DNA of 64,000 bases from Paracoccaceae bacterium Fryx2 (GCA_032334235.1 JAVSGI010000005.1:1922001-1986000); one strand, 5' to 3'. Positions 1 through 7,928 are shown, counted from the stretch's first letter. The notes: a model not told the origin generated them from the letters alone. Made by a program: numbers and translations.

Positions 1-2
1 TC

Positions 3-881
3 GTCACCCTGCCGGCGATGCTGAAGAAGCAGCCCGAACCGTTCGAGAAGATCAAGGCGCTTCGCACCACCTCGACGGTGGCCGCCCGGCCCGACCAACT
101 GCTGCGCCGGGGCGACAAGGCCGACAAGCTTGAAAAGTTTGCGACCTTTCTTGAACCGCAGAACGAGGAGGAGCTTACCGCCTCGCGGCTCAAGATGCTG
201 CGCGCAGGTTATCGCGCCAAGAATGCGGTGCGGATCTTCCACTTTTCGCAATTCGCACTGGGGATCGGCTTCCTGATCCTGGGGGTGATCTACACCATGG
301 CGCTTTCGGCGAATGGCGAGGTGTCGACGCAGCAGATGGTGATTTCGACCATCGGCCCCGGAGCTGCGGGGTATTACCTGCCGCAATACTGGGTGCAACG
401 CCGGATGCAGACCCGCAAGGATGAAATCGTCTCGGGCTTCCCTGATGCGCTGGACATGATGCTGGTCTGCGTCGAGGCCGGTCAGTCGCTGGACCAGTCG
501 ATCAACCGGATCGCCAGGGAAAGCCGCGCGGGCTACCCGGCCCTGGCCGACGAATTCGACATGGTCGCGCACGAGATCAAGGCCGGCAAGGAACGGGTGA
601 TGGTGCTGAAGGACATGTCCGAGCGGGTCGGCATCCCCGACGTGTCGTCGTTCGTCACCACGCTGGTGCAGTCGGCCACCTTTGGCACCTCGATCGCAGA
701 GGCGCTGCGGGTCTATTCCGCCGAAATGCGCGACAAGCGCGTGATGCGGGCGGAAGAAAAGGCAAACACCTTGCCGACCAAGCTGACACTGGGCACAATG
801 CTGTTCACCCTGCCGCCGCTGCTGATCATCCTGATCGGGCCATCGGTCGTCGGCATCGCCAAGAGCCTCGGAGGGGGCTGA
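3..881 (+). CDS. tadC: TadC-like inner-membrane protein of the tad/flp pilus (5' end outside window)
   Basis: Type II secretion F-domain protein of the tight-adherence pilus machine, which works with TadA/TadB to assemble Flp pilin at the inner membrane. A hydrophobic segment lies near residues 75-100, a T2SSF-like cytoplasmic domain follows (DALDMMLVCVEAGQSLDQ, then FVTTLVQSATFGTSIAEALR), and a C-terminal membrane segment (LFTLPPLLIILIGPSVVG) ends the protein. The frame is open to the first base (V-T-L-P-A before the first Met at 18), so the N-terminus is probably cut by the window edge. The following lipoprotein gene starts four bases after the stop, giving a tad operon arrangement. Confidence 0.85.
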   Translation, partial: VTLPAMLKKQPEPFEKIKALRTTSTVAARPDQLLRRGDKADKLEKFATFLEPQNEEELTASRLKMLRAGYRAKNAVRIFHFSQFALGIGFLILGVIYTMALSANGEVSTQQMVISTIGPGAAGYYLPQYWVQRRMQTRKDEIVSGFPDALDMMLVCVEAGQSLDQSINRIARESRAGYPALADEFDMVAHEIKAGKERVMVLKDMSERVGIPDVSSFVTTLVQSATFGTSIAEALRVYSAEMRDKRVMRAEEKANTLPTKLTLGTMLFTLPPLLIILIGPSVVGIAKSLGGG

Positions 882-884
882 CCC

Positions 885-1457
885 CTGCGGCTCATCACCC
901 TGCCCCTGCTGATCGGAAGTCTTGCGCTGGCCGCCTGTGACAAGGGCGGCCTTTCGCCGTCGGACATGGCGCGCAATGCGCCCCCCGGCGCCGACGCTCG
1001 TGGCGAGGGCGTGGATGGGCTGCTGGTCGGCCATCGGCTGATGGAGGCGGGCGAGCATGAACTGGCGCTGAAAGCCTATCTGCGCGCCGCCGGCGAACAG
1101 GGCATCAACGCCGATGTGCTTTCTGCGCTGGGGTCGGCCAACCTGGCGCTGGGTCGGCTGGGCCAGGCCGAACAACTGTTGCGCCGCGCGCTGGAGGAAG
1201 ACCCGTCTTCGGTGCCCGCGACCAACAATCTGGGCGTGGTGCTGATGGAAAAGGGCATGGCGGGCGAGGCGCGGCTGGTCTTTCAGCAGGCCTATGCGCT
1301 CGACAGTGGCGAAACGGACTCGATCCGCGAGAATTTGCGCCGCGCTATCGCGGAAACCGAAAAATCGGTTTATGGTGACGATCAGCAGGAAGAAGAACAC
1401 GATTTTTCCCTCGTGCGGCGGGGGCAGGGCCAATACGTCCTGCTGACGCAGCTTTAG
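885..1457 (+). CDS. TadD-like TPR lipoprotein, apparent CTG start
   Basis: Tetratricopeptide-repeat lipoprotein of the tad pilus cluster, about 190 residues. The first ATG in frame (966) would remove the signal peptide. The same frame holds tadC's TGA at 879-881, so the start must lie after it, and there is no ATG, GTG or TTG before 966. CTG at 885 gives M-R-L-I-T-L-P-L-L-I-G-S-L-A-L-A-A-C, a clean lipoprotein signal with an LALAAC lipobox, and GGAGGGGG (870-877) lies about seven bases upstream. TPR-like helices follow (LGSANLALGRLGQAEQLLRRAL, then ATNNLGVVLMEKGMAGEARLVF). A sequencing error at the start codon is the alternative. Confidence 0.75.
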   Translation: MRLITLPLLIGSLALAACDKGGLSPSDMARNAPPGADARGEGVDGLLVGHRLMEAGEHELALKAYLRAAGEQGINADVLSALGSANLALGRLGQAEQLLRRALEEDPSSVPATNNLGVVLMEKGMAGEARLVFQQAYALDSGETDSIRENLRRAIAETEKSVYGDDQQEEEHDFSLVRRGQGQYVLLTQL

Positions 1458-1495
1458 GGACCGGGACGGACCGAGCAGTAAAAAAAGGACGCGAA

Positions 1496-2353
1496 ATGCG
1501 CCACCTTACGTTTCTGGCGCTGTGCCTTTCGGGCACGGTTGCGCTGACCGCCTGTGGCCGATCCTCGGATGCCGAGGTTGACCGTGCGTTGAAGTCGGTG
1601 AACGTGATCGACGAAAGCAATCTCAACGACATCATGCTGACAGTGGGCGACCCCAACGAGGCGGTGAAGTATTTCTCGGGTGCATCGGCGCAGCAACCCG
1701 ACCGGGTCGATCTGAAGCGCGGGCTGGCCAAGTCGCTGATCCGCGCCGGGCGCGCCGCCGAGGCTGTGGGCGTGTGGGAGGCCATCGCCAATTCGCCCGA
1801 AGGCACCGCCGACGACCGGGTTGACCTGGCCGATGCGCTGATCCGCACCAACGAATGGAAACGTGCCGAGACCGAGTTGAACAAGGTTCCGCCAACGCAT
1901 GAAACCTTCCAGCGCTACCGGCTCGAGGCGATGGTGGCTGACAGCAACAAGAACTGGAAGAAGGCCGACAGTTTCTATGAAACCGCCGTCGGGTTGACCA
2001 CAAAACCGGCCAACGTGCTGAACAACTGGGGCTTTTCCAAGATGACGCGCGCCGATTTCCCGGGCGCGGAAAAGCTGTTCCTTGAAGCGATCACCTACGA
2101 CCCCAAGCTGTTCACCGCCAAGAACAATCTGGTCATGGCCCGCGGCGCGCAGCGCCGCTATGACCTGCCGGTTGTGCAGATGACCCAGACCGAGCGGGCG
2201 CAACTGCTGCACACCATGGCGCTGACCGCGATCAAGCAGGGCGACGTTTCGGTGGGCAAGGGCCTGCTGCAGGAAGCCATCGACACCCACCCGCAGCATT
2301 TCGAGGCCGCCTCGCGCAGCCTGGCTGCCCTTGACGCGAATGTGACCAACTGA
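1496..2353 (+). CDS. tadD: Second TPR lipoprotein of the tad operon (TadD family)
   Basis: A 285-residue secreted lipoprotein with signal peptide and lipobox (GTVALTAC), followed by TPR units across roughly residues 60-270 (for example LKRGLAKSLIRAGRAAEAVGVWEAIA and NNWGFSKMTRADFPGAEKLFLEAITYDPKLF). TadD proteins are outer-membrane-linked assembly factors of the Flp pilus. An AAAGGA ribosome site precedes ATG 1496. The stop overlaps the ATG of the prepilin peptidase by one base, so the two are translationally coupled. Two successive TPR lipoproteins are common in alphaproteobacterial tad loci. Confidence 0.82.
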   Translation: MRHLTFLALCLSGTVALTACGRSSDAEVDRALKSVNVIDESNLNDIMLTVGDPNEAVKYFSGASAQQPDRVDLKRGLAKSLIRAGRAAEAVGVWEAIANSPEGTADDRVDLADALIRTNEWKRAETELNKVPPTHETFQRYRLEAMVADSNKNWKKADSFYETAVGLTTKPANVLNNWGFSKMTRADFPGAEKLFLEAITYDPKLFTAKNNLVMARGAQRRYDLPVVQMTQTERAQLLHTMALTAIKQGDVSVGKGLLQEAIDTHPQHFEAASRSLAALDANVTN

Positions 2354-2853
2354 TGCAGGCGCCGATCAACGCCCTGTGGGTGCTGCCCTTCGTGACACCG
2401 ATCGCGCTTTGGGTCGCGTGGTCCGACATGAAGTTCATGAGGATTCCGAACAAGGCGGTGCTGGCGCTGGCGGCGGTTTATCTGGTGGTCGGCTGGCTGG
2501 CGCTGCCGATGCAGGCCTGGCTCTGGGGCTGGGCGCTGGGGGCGATCGTGCTGGGCGTGGGGTTCATTGCCAATGCGGCACGGCTGGTCGGGGCGGGCGA
2601 TGCGAAATTCGCCGCCGCCATGGCGCCGTTTTTCGTCGGGGCCGACCTGCGTTTCGTGCTGGCGCTGTTTTCCGCCTGCCTGCTGGGGGCCTTTGTCGGC
2701 CACCGCGCCTTGCGCGCCGTTGGCCCCTTCCGCAATGCCACCGCCGACTGGGCAAGCTGGACGCACGCCAAGTTCCCGATGGGCCTCGCCCTGTCGGGCA
2801 CGATCCTGTTCTATCTCGCGGTCGCTGCGACCTTCCGCCAGACCGCTTCATGA
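2353..2853 (+). CDS. tadV: Prepilin peptidase (TadV/CpaA, A24 family)
   Basis: Small (166 aa) membrane aspartic protease that cleaves the leader of Flp prepilin at the cytoplasmic membrane. Both catalytic aspartate contexts of the A24 family are visible: WSDMKFMRIPN near residue 24 and the GAGDAKF motif near residue 83. Several hydrophobic helices surround them. The length matches the short CpaA/TadV type that lacks the methylase domain. Start ATG overlaps the stop of the preceding TPR gene (TGATG). Confidence 0.88.
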   Translation: MQAPINALWVLPFVTPIALWVAWSDMKFMRIPNKAVLALAAVYLVVGWLALPMQAWLWGWALGAIVLGVGFIANAARLVGAGDAKFAAAMAPFFVGADLRFVLALFSACLLGAFVGHRALRAVGPFRNATADWASWTHAKFPMGLALSGTILFYLAVAATFRQTAS

Positions 2854-2916
2854 TTTGCTAAGTCGCCGCGGGCACACTCGACCCGCCCCCTGCACCCCCA
2901 TGGCGAGGTGACGCCG

Positions 2917-4236
2917 ATGAACATCCAGACCGGCTCGACGCCCAGCGTGCTGCCGCCGCCCTCGCCGAAATCCATGGCCGAAACCGGGCTGTCGGCGGTG
3001 ATGATGCGCGACATCCTGCTCAAGACCATTTTCCGGATGAACATCGACCTCGTGTCGGAAATCTCGAAGATGATCTGCCTGCCGCCGCAGATCACGCAGG
3101 ATCTGGTCGACGCGGCGCGCGGGCAAAAGCTGCTGGAGGCGACCGGCACGCTGCACGCCACCTCGGGCAACGAGATGGGCTATCAGCTGACCGACGCGGG
3201 CAAGGCACGCGCGCTGGATGCGCTGAGCCAGTCGGAGTATTACGGCGCGATGCCGGTCCCGCTGGAGGATTACAAGGCGCAGGTCAAGCGCCAGTCGGTG
3301 CGCGCGATCAAGCTGACGCGGGCCGAGCTCTTGCGCGGCATGGGCCACCTGATCCTGCCAGATGACCTGATCGACAACCTTGGCCCGGCGGTGACCTCGG
3401 GGCGCTCGATCCTGATGTATGGCCCGCCGGGCAACGGCAAATCGAGCATTTCCAACGGCATCCGCGACGCGCTCGGCGACAAGATCTATGTGCCGCGCGC
3501 GCTGGAATATTCGGGCCAGGTGATCACGGTCTATGACCCCATCGTGCATTCGGCGGCGGAATCGGCGGTCGATGACCCCAACAGCCTGCGCCGCACCTCG
3601 AACCGCTTCGACAACCGCTATGTGTTCTGCGAGCGCCCGACGGTGATCACCGGGGGCGAGCTTTCGCTGGACATGCTCGATCTGACCTACAACCCCACCG
3701 CGCGCACCTATCAGGCGCCGCTGCAACTGAAATCGACCGGCGGGATCTTCATCGTCGACGACCTTGGCCGCCAGGCCGAACCGCCGCAGAAACTGGTCAA
3801 CCGCTGGATCGTGCCGCTGGAGGAAAGCCGCGATATTCTGGCGCTGCAATCGGGCGAAAAGTTCACCGTGCCGTTCGACACGCTGGTGATCTTTTCCACC
3901 AACTTCCACCCGAACGAGATCTTCGACGGCGCGGCGCTGCGGCGGATCTTCTTCAAGATCAAGATCGACGGGCCGAGCCAGGAGAATTTCCTCAAGATCT
4001 TCGCCATGGTGGCGCGCAAGAAGAAGATGCCGCTGGACGAGCGCGCGCTGGTGCATCTGATGAAGGTCAAGTTCCCGACCATCGCCAACAACTATGCCAA
4101 TTATCAGCCGAACTTCCTGATAGACCAGATGATCGCGGTCTGCGAGTTCGAGGGCATCCCGAACCAGATGACCCCCGACCTGATCGATCGGGCCTGGGGC
4201 AACATGTTCGTGCGCGACGAGATGATCGCGCGGTAG
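2917..4236 (+). CDS. AAA-family ATPase downstream of the tad operon
   Basis: About 439 residues. The N-terminal ~110 residues look like a small helical or winged domain; the rest is an AAA+ ATPase with Walker A GPPGNGKSS near residue 170, Walker B-like IFIVDDLGRQ near 285, and a sensor-like VIFSTNF near 330. It resembles the chaperone-like MoxR/AAA proteins often found next to Rhodobacteraceae tad loci; its substrate is unknown. A GTG at 2908 is also in frame, but GAGG at 2905-2908 is better spaced for ATG 2917. The gene is separated by 63 bases from tadV and followed by a hairpin and then the prophage. Confidence 0.78.
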   Translation: MNIQTGSTPSVLPPPSPKSMAETGLSAVMMRDILLKTIFRMNIDLVSEISKMICLPPQITQDLVDAARGQKLLEATGTLHATSGNEMGYQLTDAGKARALDALSQSEYYGAMPVPLEDYKAQVKRQSVRAIKLTRAELLRGMGHLILPDDLIDNLGPAVTSGRSILMYGPPGNGKSSISNGIRDALGDKIYVPRALEYSGQVITVYDPIVHSAAESAVDDPNSLRRTSNRFDNRYVFCERPTVITGGELSLDMLDLTYNPTARTYQAPLQLKSTGGIFIVDDLGRQAEPPQKLVNRWIVPLEESRDILALQSGEKFTVPFDTLVIFSTNFHPNEIFDGAALRRIFFKIKIDGPSQENFLKIFAMVARKKKMPLDERALVHLMKVKFPTIANNYANYQPNFLIDQMIAVCEFEGIPNQMTPDLIDRAWGNMFVRDEMIAR

Positions 4237-4245
4237 CGGCAGACA

Positions 4246-4266
4246 GCGGGGGATTTCACCCCCCGC
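4246..4266. terminator. GC hairpin after the AAA ATPase gene
   Basis: GCGGGGG and CCCCCGC form a 7-bp stem around a short loop, ten bases after the stop codon. A near-copy with an 8-bp stem sits just beyond the right end of the prophage (21275-21297), so the two hairpins were about 30 bases apart before the phage inserted between them. No T-run follows, so intrinsic terminator activity is uncertain. Confidence 0.45.
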
Positions 4267-4285
4267 ACCCCGGCGGCCAGCAGCG

Positions 4286-4540
4286 TGAGGGCGTTCACAT
4301 GGTTTGATGATAGGCGGAGAAAACTGCAAGCAAAATCATTGGCTTGTCGATTTCAAGTTTCACATGGTTTGATGACGAAGGGGGCAGATGGGTGGTCCCA
4401 GGCGCGGGTGTTTAAGTGGGCAACAAAAAAACCGTGTGAATTCAATGGGCCTTTTTAGAGGCTGTGGGCGCGTCTGCACCGACCCTACACCTGTTGCAAA
4501 CCCGCTGGTTTGCGTTGTGCGTTTTTTTCGAGGCCAAAGA
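4286..4540. repeat. Prophage left end with two candidate transposase-binding repeats
   Basis: TTCACATGGTTTGATGA occurs at 4294-4310 and again at 4359-4375, 65 bp apart in the same orientation. An inverted 15-base copy lies at 21251-21265. Mu-type ends carry several MuA-binding sites, so these are probably L1/L2 and R1. I see no gene between 4376 and 4540; a small hairpin GCAAACC/GGTTTGC (4496-4513) followed by a T-run is the only other structure. Confidence 0.6.
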
Positions 4541-5053
4541 CTAACGATTGTCGGGCGCGTGCGGTGGCTGCGCGGTACTTAAGTTGGGATTTTCAACCTC
4601 GTCTTCGGCAAGCTGCGCTGCAACGCGCAAGGCGGTGGCGGATGGGTCGCGCAGGTCCTCTTGGAGGATCAGCGCCGCAGCCGAACCGAGGTCTATCTTC
4701 AATGTTTCCATCTTTAGCCGAAGCTCGGCGGCTGCCCTATAGACCACGAACCAGAACGGCTTGGTGTCGAGGAACGCAGCAAGGGCGGCGTCAAGATTGG
4801 CGCTGCCGACCACGGGCTGGCGCAGAATGCCGTATCGGGGCAATGCAACTGCCAAGGCGCGATCATGCAGTTCGGGCCAAACGTCATGTGCCGCCACATC
4901 CAGAATCTTCGCGAACTTCTGCGGCACCCGGCCGCGCGAACGCCAGTTAGAAATAGTGCTCTTGTCGATTTCCAGCTTGGCCGCAAGTTCCGCGTCGTTG
5001 TGGGCACCGATGACGCTTCTAAGCGCTGAGATAGTCGCATCCACGCTGAGCAC
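4541..5053 (-). CDS. Phage repressor-type HTH regulator
   Basis: About 170 residues with an N-terminal helix-turn-helix (ISALRSVIGAHNDAELAAKL then DKSTISNWRSRGRVPQ) of the phage CI-like class, and a C-terminal region without recognisable protease residues. It is divergent from the Ner-like gene, across a 15-bp perfect inverted repeat that probably is its operator. GTG at 5053 is preferred as start because GGAG lies about seven bases upstream; a TTG at 5074 is also in frame. It occupies the place of Mu repressor c. Confidence 0.7.
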   Translation of the reverse strand: MLSVDATISALRSVIGAHNDAELAAKLEIDKSTISNWRSRGRVPQKFAKILDVAAHDVWPELHDRALAVALPRYGILRQPVVGSANLDAALAAFLDTKPFWFVVYRAAAELRLKMETLKIDLGSAAALILQEDLRDPSATALRVAAQLAEDEVENPNLSTAQPPHAPDNR

Positions 5054-5067
5054 CGATTCACTCCATC

Positions 5068-5120
5068 TTGACAAGGTTATATTTCACCGCAATAGTTGCC
5101 ATGAAAACTATTGCGGTGAA
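5068..5120 (+). promoter_or_regulatory. Divergent prophage control region: promoter and 15-bp inverted-repeat operator
   Basis: TTCACCGCAATAGTT (5083-5097) and AACTATTGCGGTGAA (5106-5120) are perfect reverse complements with an 8-base spacer. A TTGACA box (5068-5073) lies 17 bases before AATAGT (5091-5096), so the left half-site overlaps the -10 of a rightward early promoter. The position between repressor and ner equals the Mu early operator region. Confidence 0.65.
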
Positions 5121-5125
5121 CGAGC

Positions 5126-5359
5126 ATGATGAATGTTAACATACCGGAAGACGCAGCGGAGCGCCATAGGCGCATCCGCGCTGGGTTTGTTACTCGCGGC
5201 ACAACACTGCGCGGATGGTGCATCAGGCGTGGTGTGCACCCCAGAATGCCCGGGACGGGGCCGAAGGCAACGGCGCTGGTAGACGAACTCTTGGCGGCTT
5301 CCGGGGTGCCTTCGGCGTCGGCGGGATGCTTCGGATCGACGAGGCACAAACCTCGTTGA
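5126..5359 (+). CDS. Ner-like DNA-binding protein of the Mu-like prophage
   Basis: A 77-residue basic protein whose start follows the operator by six bases. The pattern RHRRIRAGFVTRGTTLRGWCIRRGVHPR resembles a Mu Ner/Nlp-type winged-helix DNA-binding segment, followed by GPKATALVDELLAASGV. Ner turns down early transcription in Mu. Position immediately right of the repressor/operator supports the call more than the sequence does. Immediately downstream the transposase A gene expected in Mu is missing. Confidence 0.55.
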   Translation: MMNVNIPEDAAERHRRIRAGFVTRGTTLRGWCIRRGVHPRMPGTGPKATALVDELLAASGVPSASAGCFGSTRHKPR

Positions 5360-5408
5360 TCGCAACACACGCGGCAGCGACAATTGGCATTGCCTAGAAT
5401 GGCTTAGG

Positions 5409-5786
5409 ATGATGTCGGAAGACGGGATGTTCTCGCTTGTTTTCTGCGGTGGTCTGGAACTTCGCGAAATTGAGACGCGGCTGCCGGGACTTTGGCGGCG
5501 CATGCGGCGGACCATCGTGCCACGGGTTCCCAAGGGCGATGTGGCGGCCGTCGCCGCAAGTTGGGGCCTATCTGACCCCAAGACGGCGGACCTGCTGTTT
5601 GGCGTTTCGCGCAGGCACGGCGGCGCACTTGGCGACATGGTATCCGCTTGTCGGGAAACCCGTCTGATTGCAGCAACCGACAACCGACGACGAATGATCT
5701 ACTTGCGGCGCTCGAATCCTTGGGCTGGCTCGCGATGGGGGGAAAGTGATGCGTCAGATGATCCTTGTGATGACCCTCACCGATGA
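5409..5786 (+). pseudogene. C-terminal fragment of a MuB-type transposition ATPase
   Basis: About 125 residues resembling the C-terminal part of transposition protein B: SLVFCGGLELREIETRLPGL (sensor-like strand and arginine region), then DVAAVAASWGLSDPKTADLL and ARRHGG-like GVSRRHGGALGDMVSACRE, typical of the AAA lid. Walker A is absent. A short stretch in another frame at 5332-5349 reads RIDEAQ, which may be a remnant of Walker B, so a deletion with frame change probably joined ner to the B tail and removed all of transposase A. The call is from motif memory only. Confidence 0.5.
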
Positions 5787-6087
5787 AGAACAGGCGCTTT
5801 GGGCCGGTCGCAGCGCAATGGTTGTCGCGCTGAACGATCAGGAGGCGCAGGAGCTGAAGGAGTCCATCAACGCGGTGGATGACTTCGTGACCTTGGCCGC
5901 GCGGGCTTTCACCACGCTTGAACAGGTGCTTGAAACCCGCGCCAGTGCCGAACCCGACATTGCCAAGACGCTTGCCATGCTGCGCGAACCCGCGCGGAAG
6001 GCCGTCATGCTGAGTGATCGCACACGCGAGCTGCTTGGCCGCGCCGTCTTCATTGGCCCGAAGACTGAGAAGGGAAAGCTGCAATGA
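5749..6087 (+). CDS. Prophage protein of unknown function
   Basis: 112 residues from ATG 5749 (a GTG at 5746 is also possible; GGGGGAAAG precedes). The sequence is mostly helical and acidic (EEQALWAGRSAMVVALNDQEAQELKESINA). It overlaps the end of the B fragment and its own stop overlaps the next start by four bases, so it lies in the prophage early operon. I do not recognise the family. Confidence 0.5.
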   Translation: MRQMILVMTLTDEEQALWAGRSAMVVALNDQEAQELKESINAVDDFVTLAARAFTTLEQVLETRASAEPDIAKTLAMLREPARKAVMLSDRTRELLGRAVFIGPKTEKGKLQ

Positions 6088-6461
6088 CCCGCCCGGCATT
6101 CGCTTTGGAGTTGCCGACCGACTCCGACATGGTAACGATCCGCCTGACCCACGAAGAGGCATCACGCCTGGAACTGGCGACGGCGGAAGTGCCCTACCTT
6201 CTGGGACATGCAGAAAACGTCTTCAGCTTTCTCTGGAGATTGGCAGAGCGGAAGCAGGTCGATCACGATGAACCCGGTCTGACCAGCCTCTATGAGCTGT
6301 GCGGTCGCGCCTACAAGCACGCGGCGGCGCAGGAGGGCGCGGCAATCAGCATGTTCGACGCGAAGCTTCGCACGGCGATGGGCGAGAGGGCGCGGGCAGA
6401 GCTGGCGCGCAAGGCGGGCGGGCAACGGGACACGACGTTTGGCAGAGGAGAACCGGAATGA
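6084..6461 (+). CDS. Prophage early-operon protein of unknown function
   Basis: 125 residues, helical, with no motif I recognise (RLTHEEASRLELATAEVPYLL near residue 25). ATG at 6084 overlaps the previous stop (ATGA), and its stop overlaps the gemA start at 6458 in the same way. The tight spacing shows an intact early transcription unit up to the IS66 insertion. Confidence 0.5.
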   Translation: MTRPAFALELPTDSDMVTIRLTHEEASRLELATAEVPYLLGHAENVFSFLWRLAERKQVDHDEPGLTSLYELCGRAYKHAAAQEGAAISMFDAKLRTAMGERARAELARKAGGQRDTTFGRGEPE

Positions 6462-6498
6462 CGATAAGCAAGCAACAGAAGGCCATCCTGCATGTGGC
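6458..6498 (+). pseudogene. gemA (Mu gp16-like) 5' fragment, cut by IS66-family element
   Basis: Encodes MTISKQQKAILHV, the usual start of the gp16/GemA (DUF1018) family. The reading frame is broken by the IS66-family element at 6499; the last eight bases (CATGTGGC, 6491-6498) are duplicated at 11055-11062. Joining 6498 to 11063 restores HVAKAKLGLDDDTYRRVLAK and the rest of the gene. Confidence 0.8.
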
Positions 6499-6642
6499 GT
6501 GAGCGCGACGAGCGGGGCATCTTGCGCACTGGTGGGCGTTTGCGGAGATTTGTCGCCTGACTTGCGAGGAGCACAGGTGAATGGATTGGGTTGAACCGCC
6601 CCGGGTTTACCGGAGGGCAAAACTCTCGGAGAATTGCCCGTT

Positions 6643-6984
6643 ATGGAACAGACCTCAAAGAAGAAGACCTCGAAGCCGTATTCACCTGAGTTCCGCGAGC
6701 GTGCGGTGCGGCTGGCGATGGAACACCGCGATGATTATCAGAGCGAGGCTGCGGCGCTGACGGCGATTGCAGGTAAATTGGGCTGTTCGACGGACAGCCT
6801 TCGCGTCTGGATGCGACAGGTCCAGCGCGATGGTGGCGAACGGCCGGGACCTACCAGCGCTGAGATCGCGCGGATCAAAGAGCTTGAGCGCGAGAACCGG
6901 GAACTGCGGCAAGCGAACGAGATTCTGCGCAAAGCTTCAGCGTATTTTGCCCAGGCGGAGCTCGACCGCCCGTTTCGCAAATGA
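6643..6984 (+). CDS. IS3-family OrfA (HTH and leucine-zipper)
   Basis: About 113 residues. The N-terminal HTH_Tnp_1-type domain (YSPEFRERAVRLAMEH, then TAIAGKLGCSTDSLRVWMRQV) binds the IS ends, and the C-terminal coiled coil (ARIKELERENRELRQANEILRKASAYF) is the typical IS3 zipper. The stop overlaps the OrfB start as ATGA, and OrfB lies in the -1 frame, as needed for a programmed frameshift fusion. A TTG at 6634 is an alternative start. Confidence 0.9.
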   Translation: MEQTSKKKTSKPYSPEFRERAVRLAMEHRDDYQSEAAALTAIAGKLGCSTDSLRVWMRQVQRDGGERPGPTSAEIARIKELERENRELRQANEILRKASAYFAQAELDRPFRK

Positions 6985-7886
6985 CTGCTTTCATTGAGGA
7001 AAGCCGAGAGGCATTCGGGGTCGAGCCGATCTGCAGGGCACTGCAGTTTGCCCCTTCCACCTTTTATGACCGGCGGGCGATCATGCGTGATCCTGACCGG
7101 GCCTCGGCCCGGGCCAAATCGGATGCCGCCCTGAGCCTCAAGATCGACGCGGCCTGGGATGCCAACCGCAAGCTCTATGGCGCGCGGAAGATCTGGCATG
7201 TTTTGCGACGGCAGGGTGAAGACGCCGCCCGCTGCACCGTGGAACGATTGATGCGCCATCTGGGCATCAGGGGCGTGGTCCGTGGCAAGAAGGTCATCAC
7301 GACCAATCCTGACACGTCTCTGCCTTGCCCGGACGACAAGGTGAACCGGCTGTTCATGGCGGATCGGCCGAACAAGCTGTGGGTTTCAGATTTCACCTAT
7401 GTGCCCACATGGTCCGGCACCGTCTACGTGGCCTTCGTCATCGACGTCTTTGCACGTCGTATTGTCGGTTGGCGCGTCTCGACATCGATGAAGACCCAGT
7501 TTGTGCTCGACGCGCTGGAGCAAGCGATCTGGCAAAGAAAGACGCCGGATAACAAGAGCTTGGTCCACCATTCGGACCGCGGATCACAATACCTGTCGAT
7601 CAAATACACCGAACGCCTGGCCAAGGCCGAGATCGACCTTTCCGTTGGAACAGTTGGCGATGCCTATGACAACGCCTTGGCTGAATGCGTCATCGGCCTG
7701 TTCAAGACAGAGGTCATCAACCAGATCGGCCCCTGGAAATCAATGCGCGAGGTCGAATGGGAAACGCTGAAATGGATCGATTGGTATAACAACCGCCGCC
7801 TGCTTGGCCCAATCGGATACATCCCACCCGCAGAAGCAGAGGAGGCGTTCTATGCAAACCTGAACTCACTCGATATGGTCGCGTAG
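6981..7886 (+). CDS. IS3-family OrfB transposase (DDE integrase core)
   Basis: 301 residues. An HTH_21-like segment (YGARKIWHVLRRQGEDAARC) precedes the rve catalytic core with the DDE residues in WVSDFTYV, HHSDRGSQY and ALAECVIGLFKTE. The length and motifs are complete, so this copy should be catalytically competent when fused to OrfA by -1 frameshifting. Confidence 0.93.
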   Translation: MTAFIEESREAFGVEPICRALQFAPSTFYDRRAIMRDPDRASARAKSDAALSLKIDAAWDANRKLYGARKIWHVLRRQGEDAARCTVERLMRHLGIRGVVRGKKVITTNPDTSLPCPDDKVNRLFMADRPNKLWVSDFTYVPTWSGTVYVAFVIDVFARRIVGWRVSTSMKTQFVLDALEQAIWQRKTPDNKSLVHHSDRGSQYLSIKYTERLAKAEIDLSVGTVGDAYDNALAECVIGLFKTEVINQIGPWKSMREVEWETLKWIDWYNNRRLLGPIGYIPPAEAEEAFYANLNSLDMVA

Positions 7887-7928
7887 TCATTGAACAAACC
7901 ACCCTCCGGTAAACCCGGGGCGGTTCAG

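Larger units (their letters stand above)
6592..7927 (+). mobile_element. IS3-family insertion sequence, copy 1 (1336 bp)
   Basis: Perfect 26-bp terminal inverted repeats begin TGAACCGCCCCGGG (6592-6617) and end at 7902-7927. The flanks carry a 3-bp duplication GGT (6589-6591, 7928-7930). It inserted at codon 4 of the IS66 tnpA. The encoded proteins are identical to those of copy 2 at 16652-17987, which lies in the opposite orientation. Confidence 0.95.

Noticed and set aside
2848-4329. 493-codon open frame on the minus strand opposite the AAA ATPase
   Set aside because: Its composition (His/Arg/Gln-rich, no motif) is typical of antisense frames in high-GC genes, and the plus strand encodes a clear ATPase.
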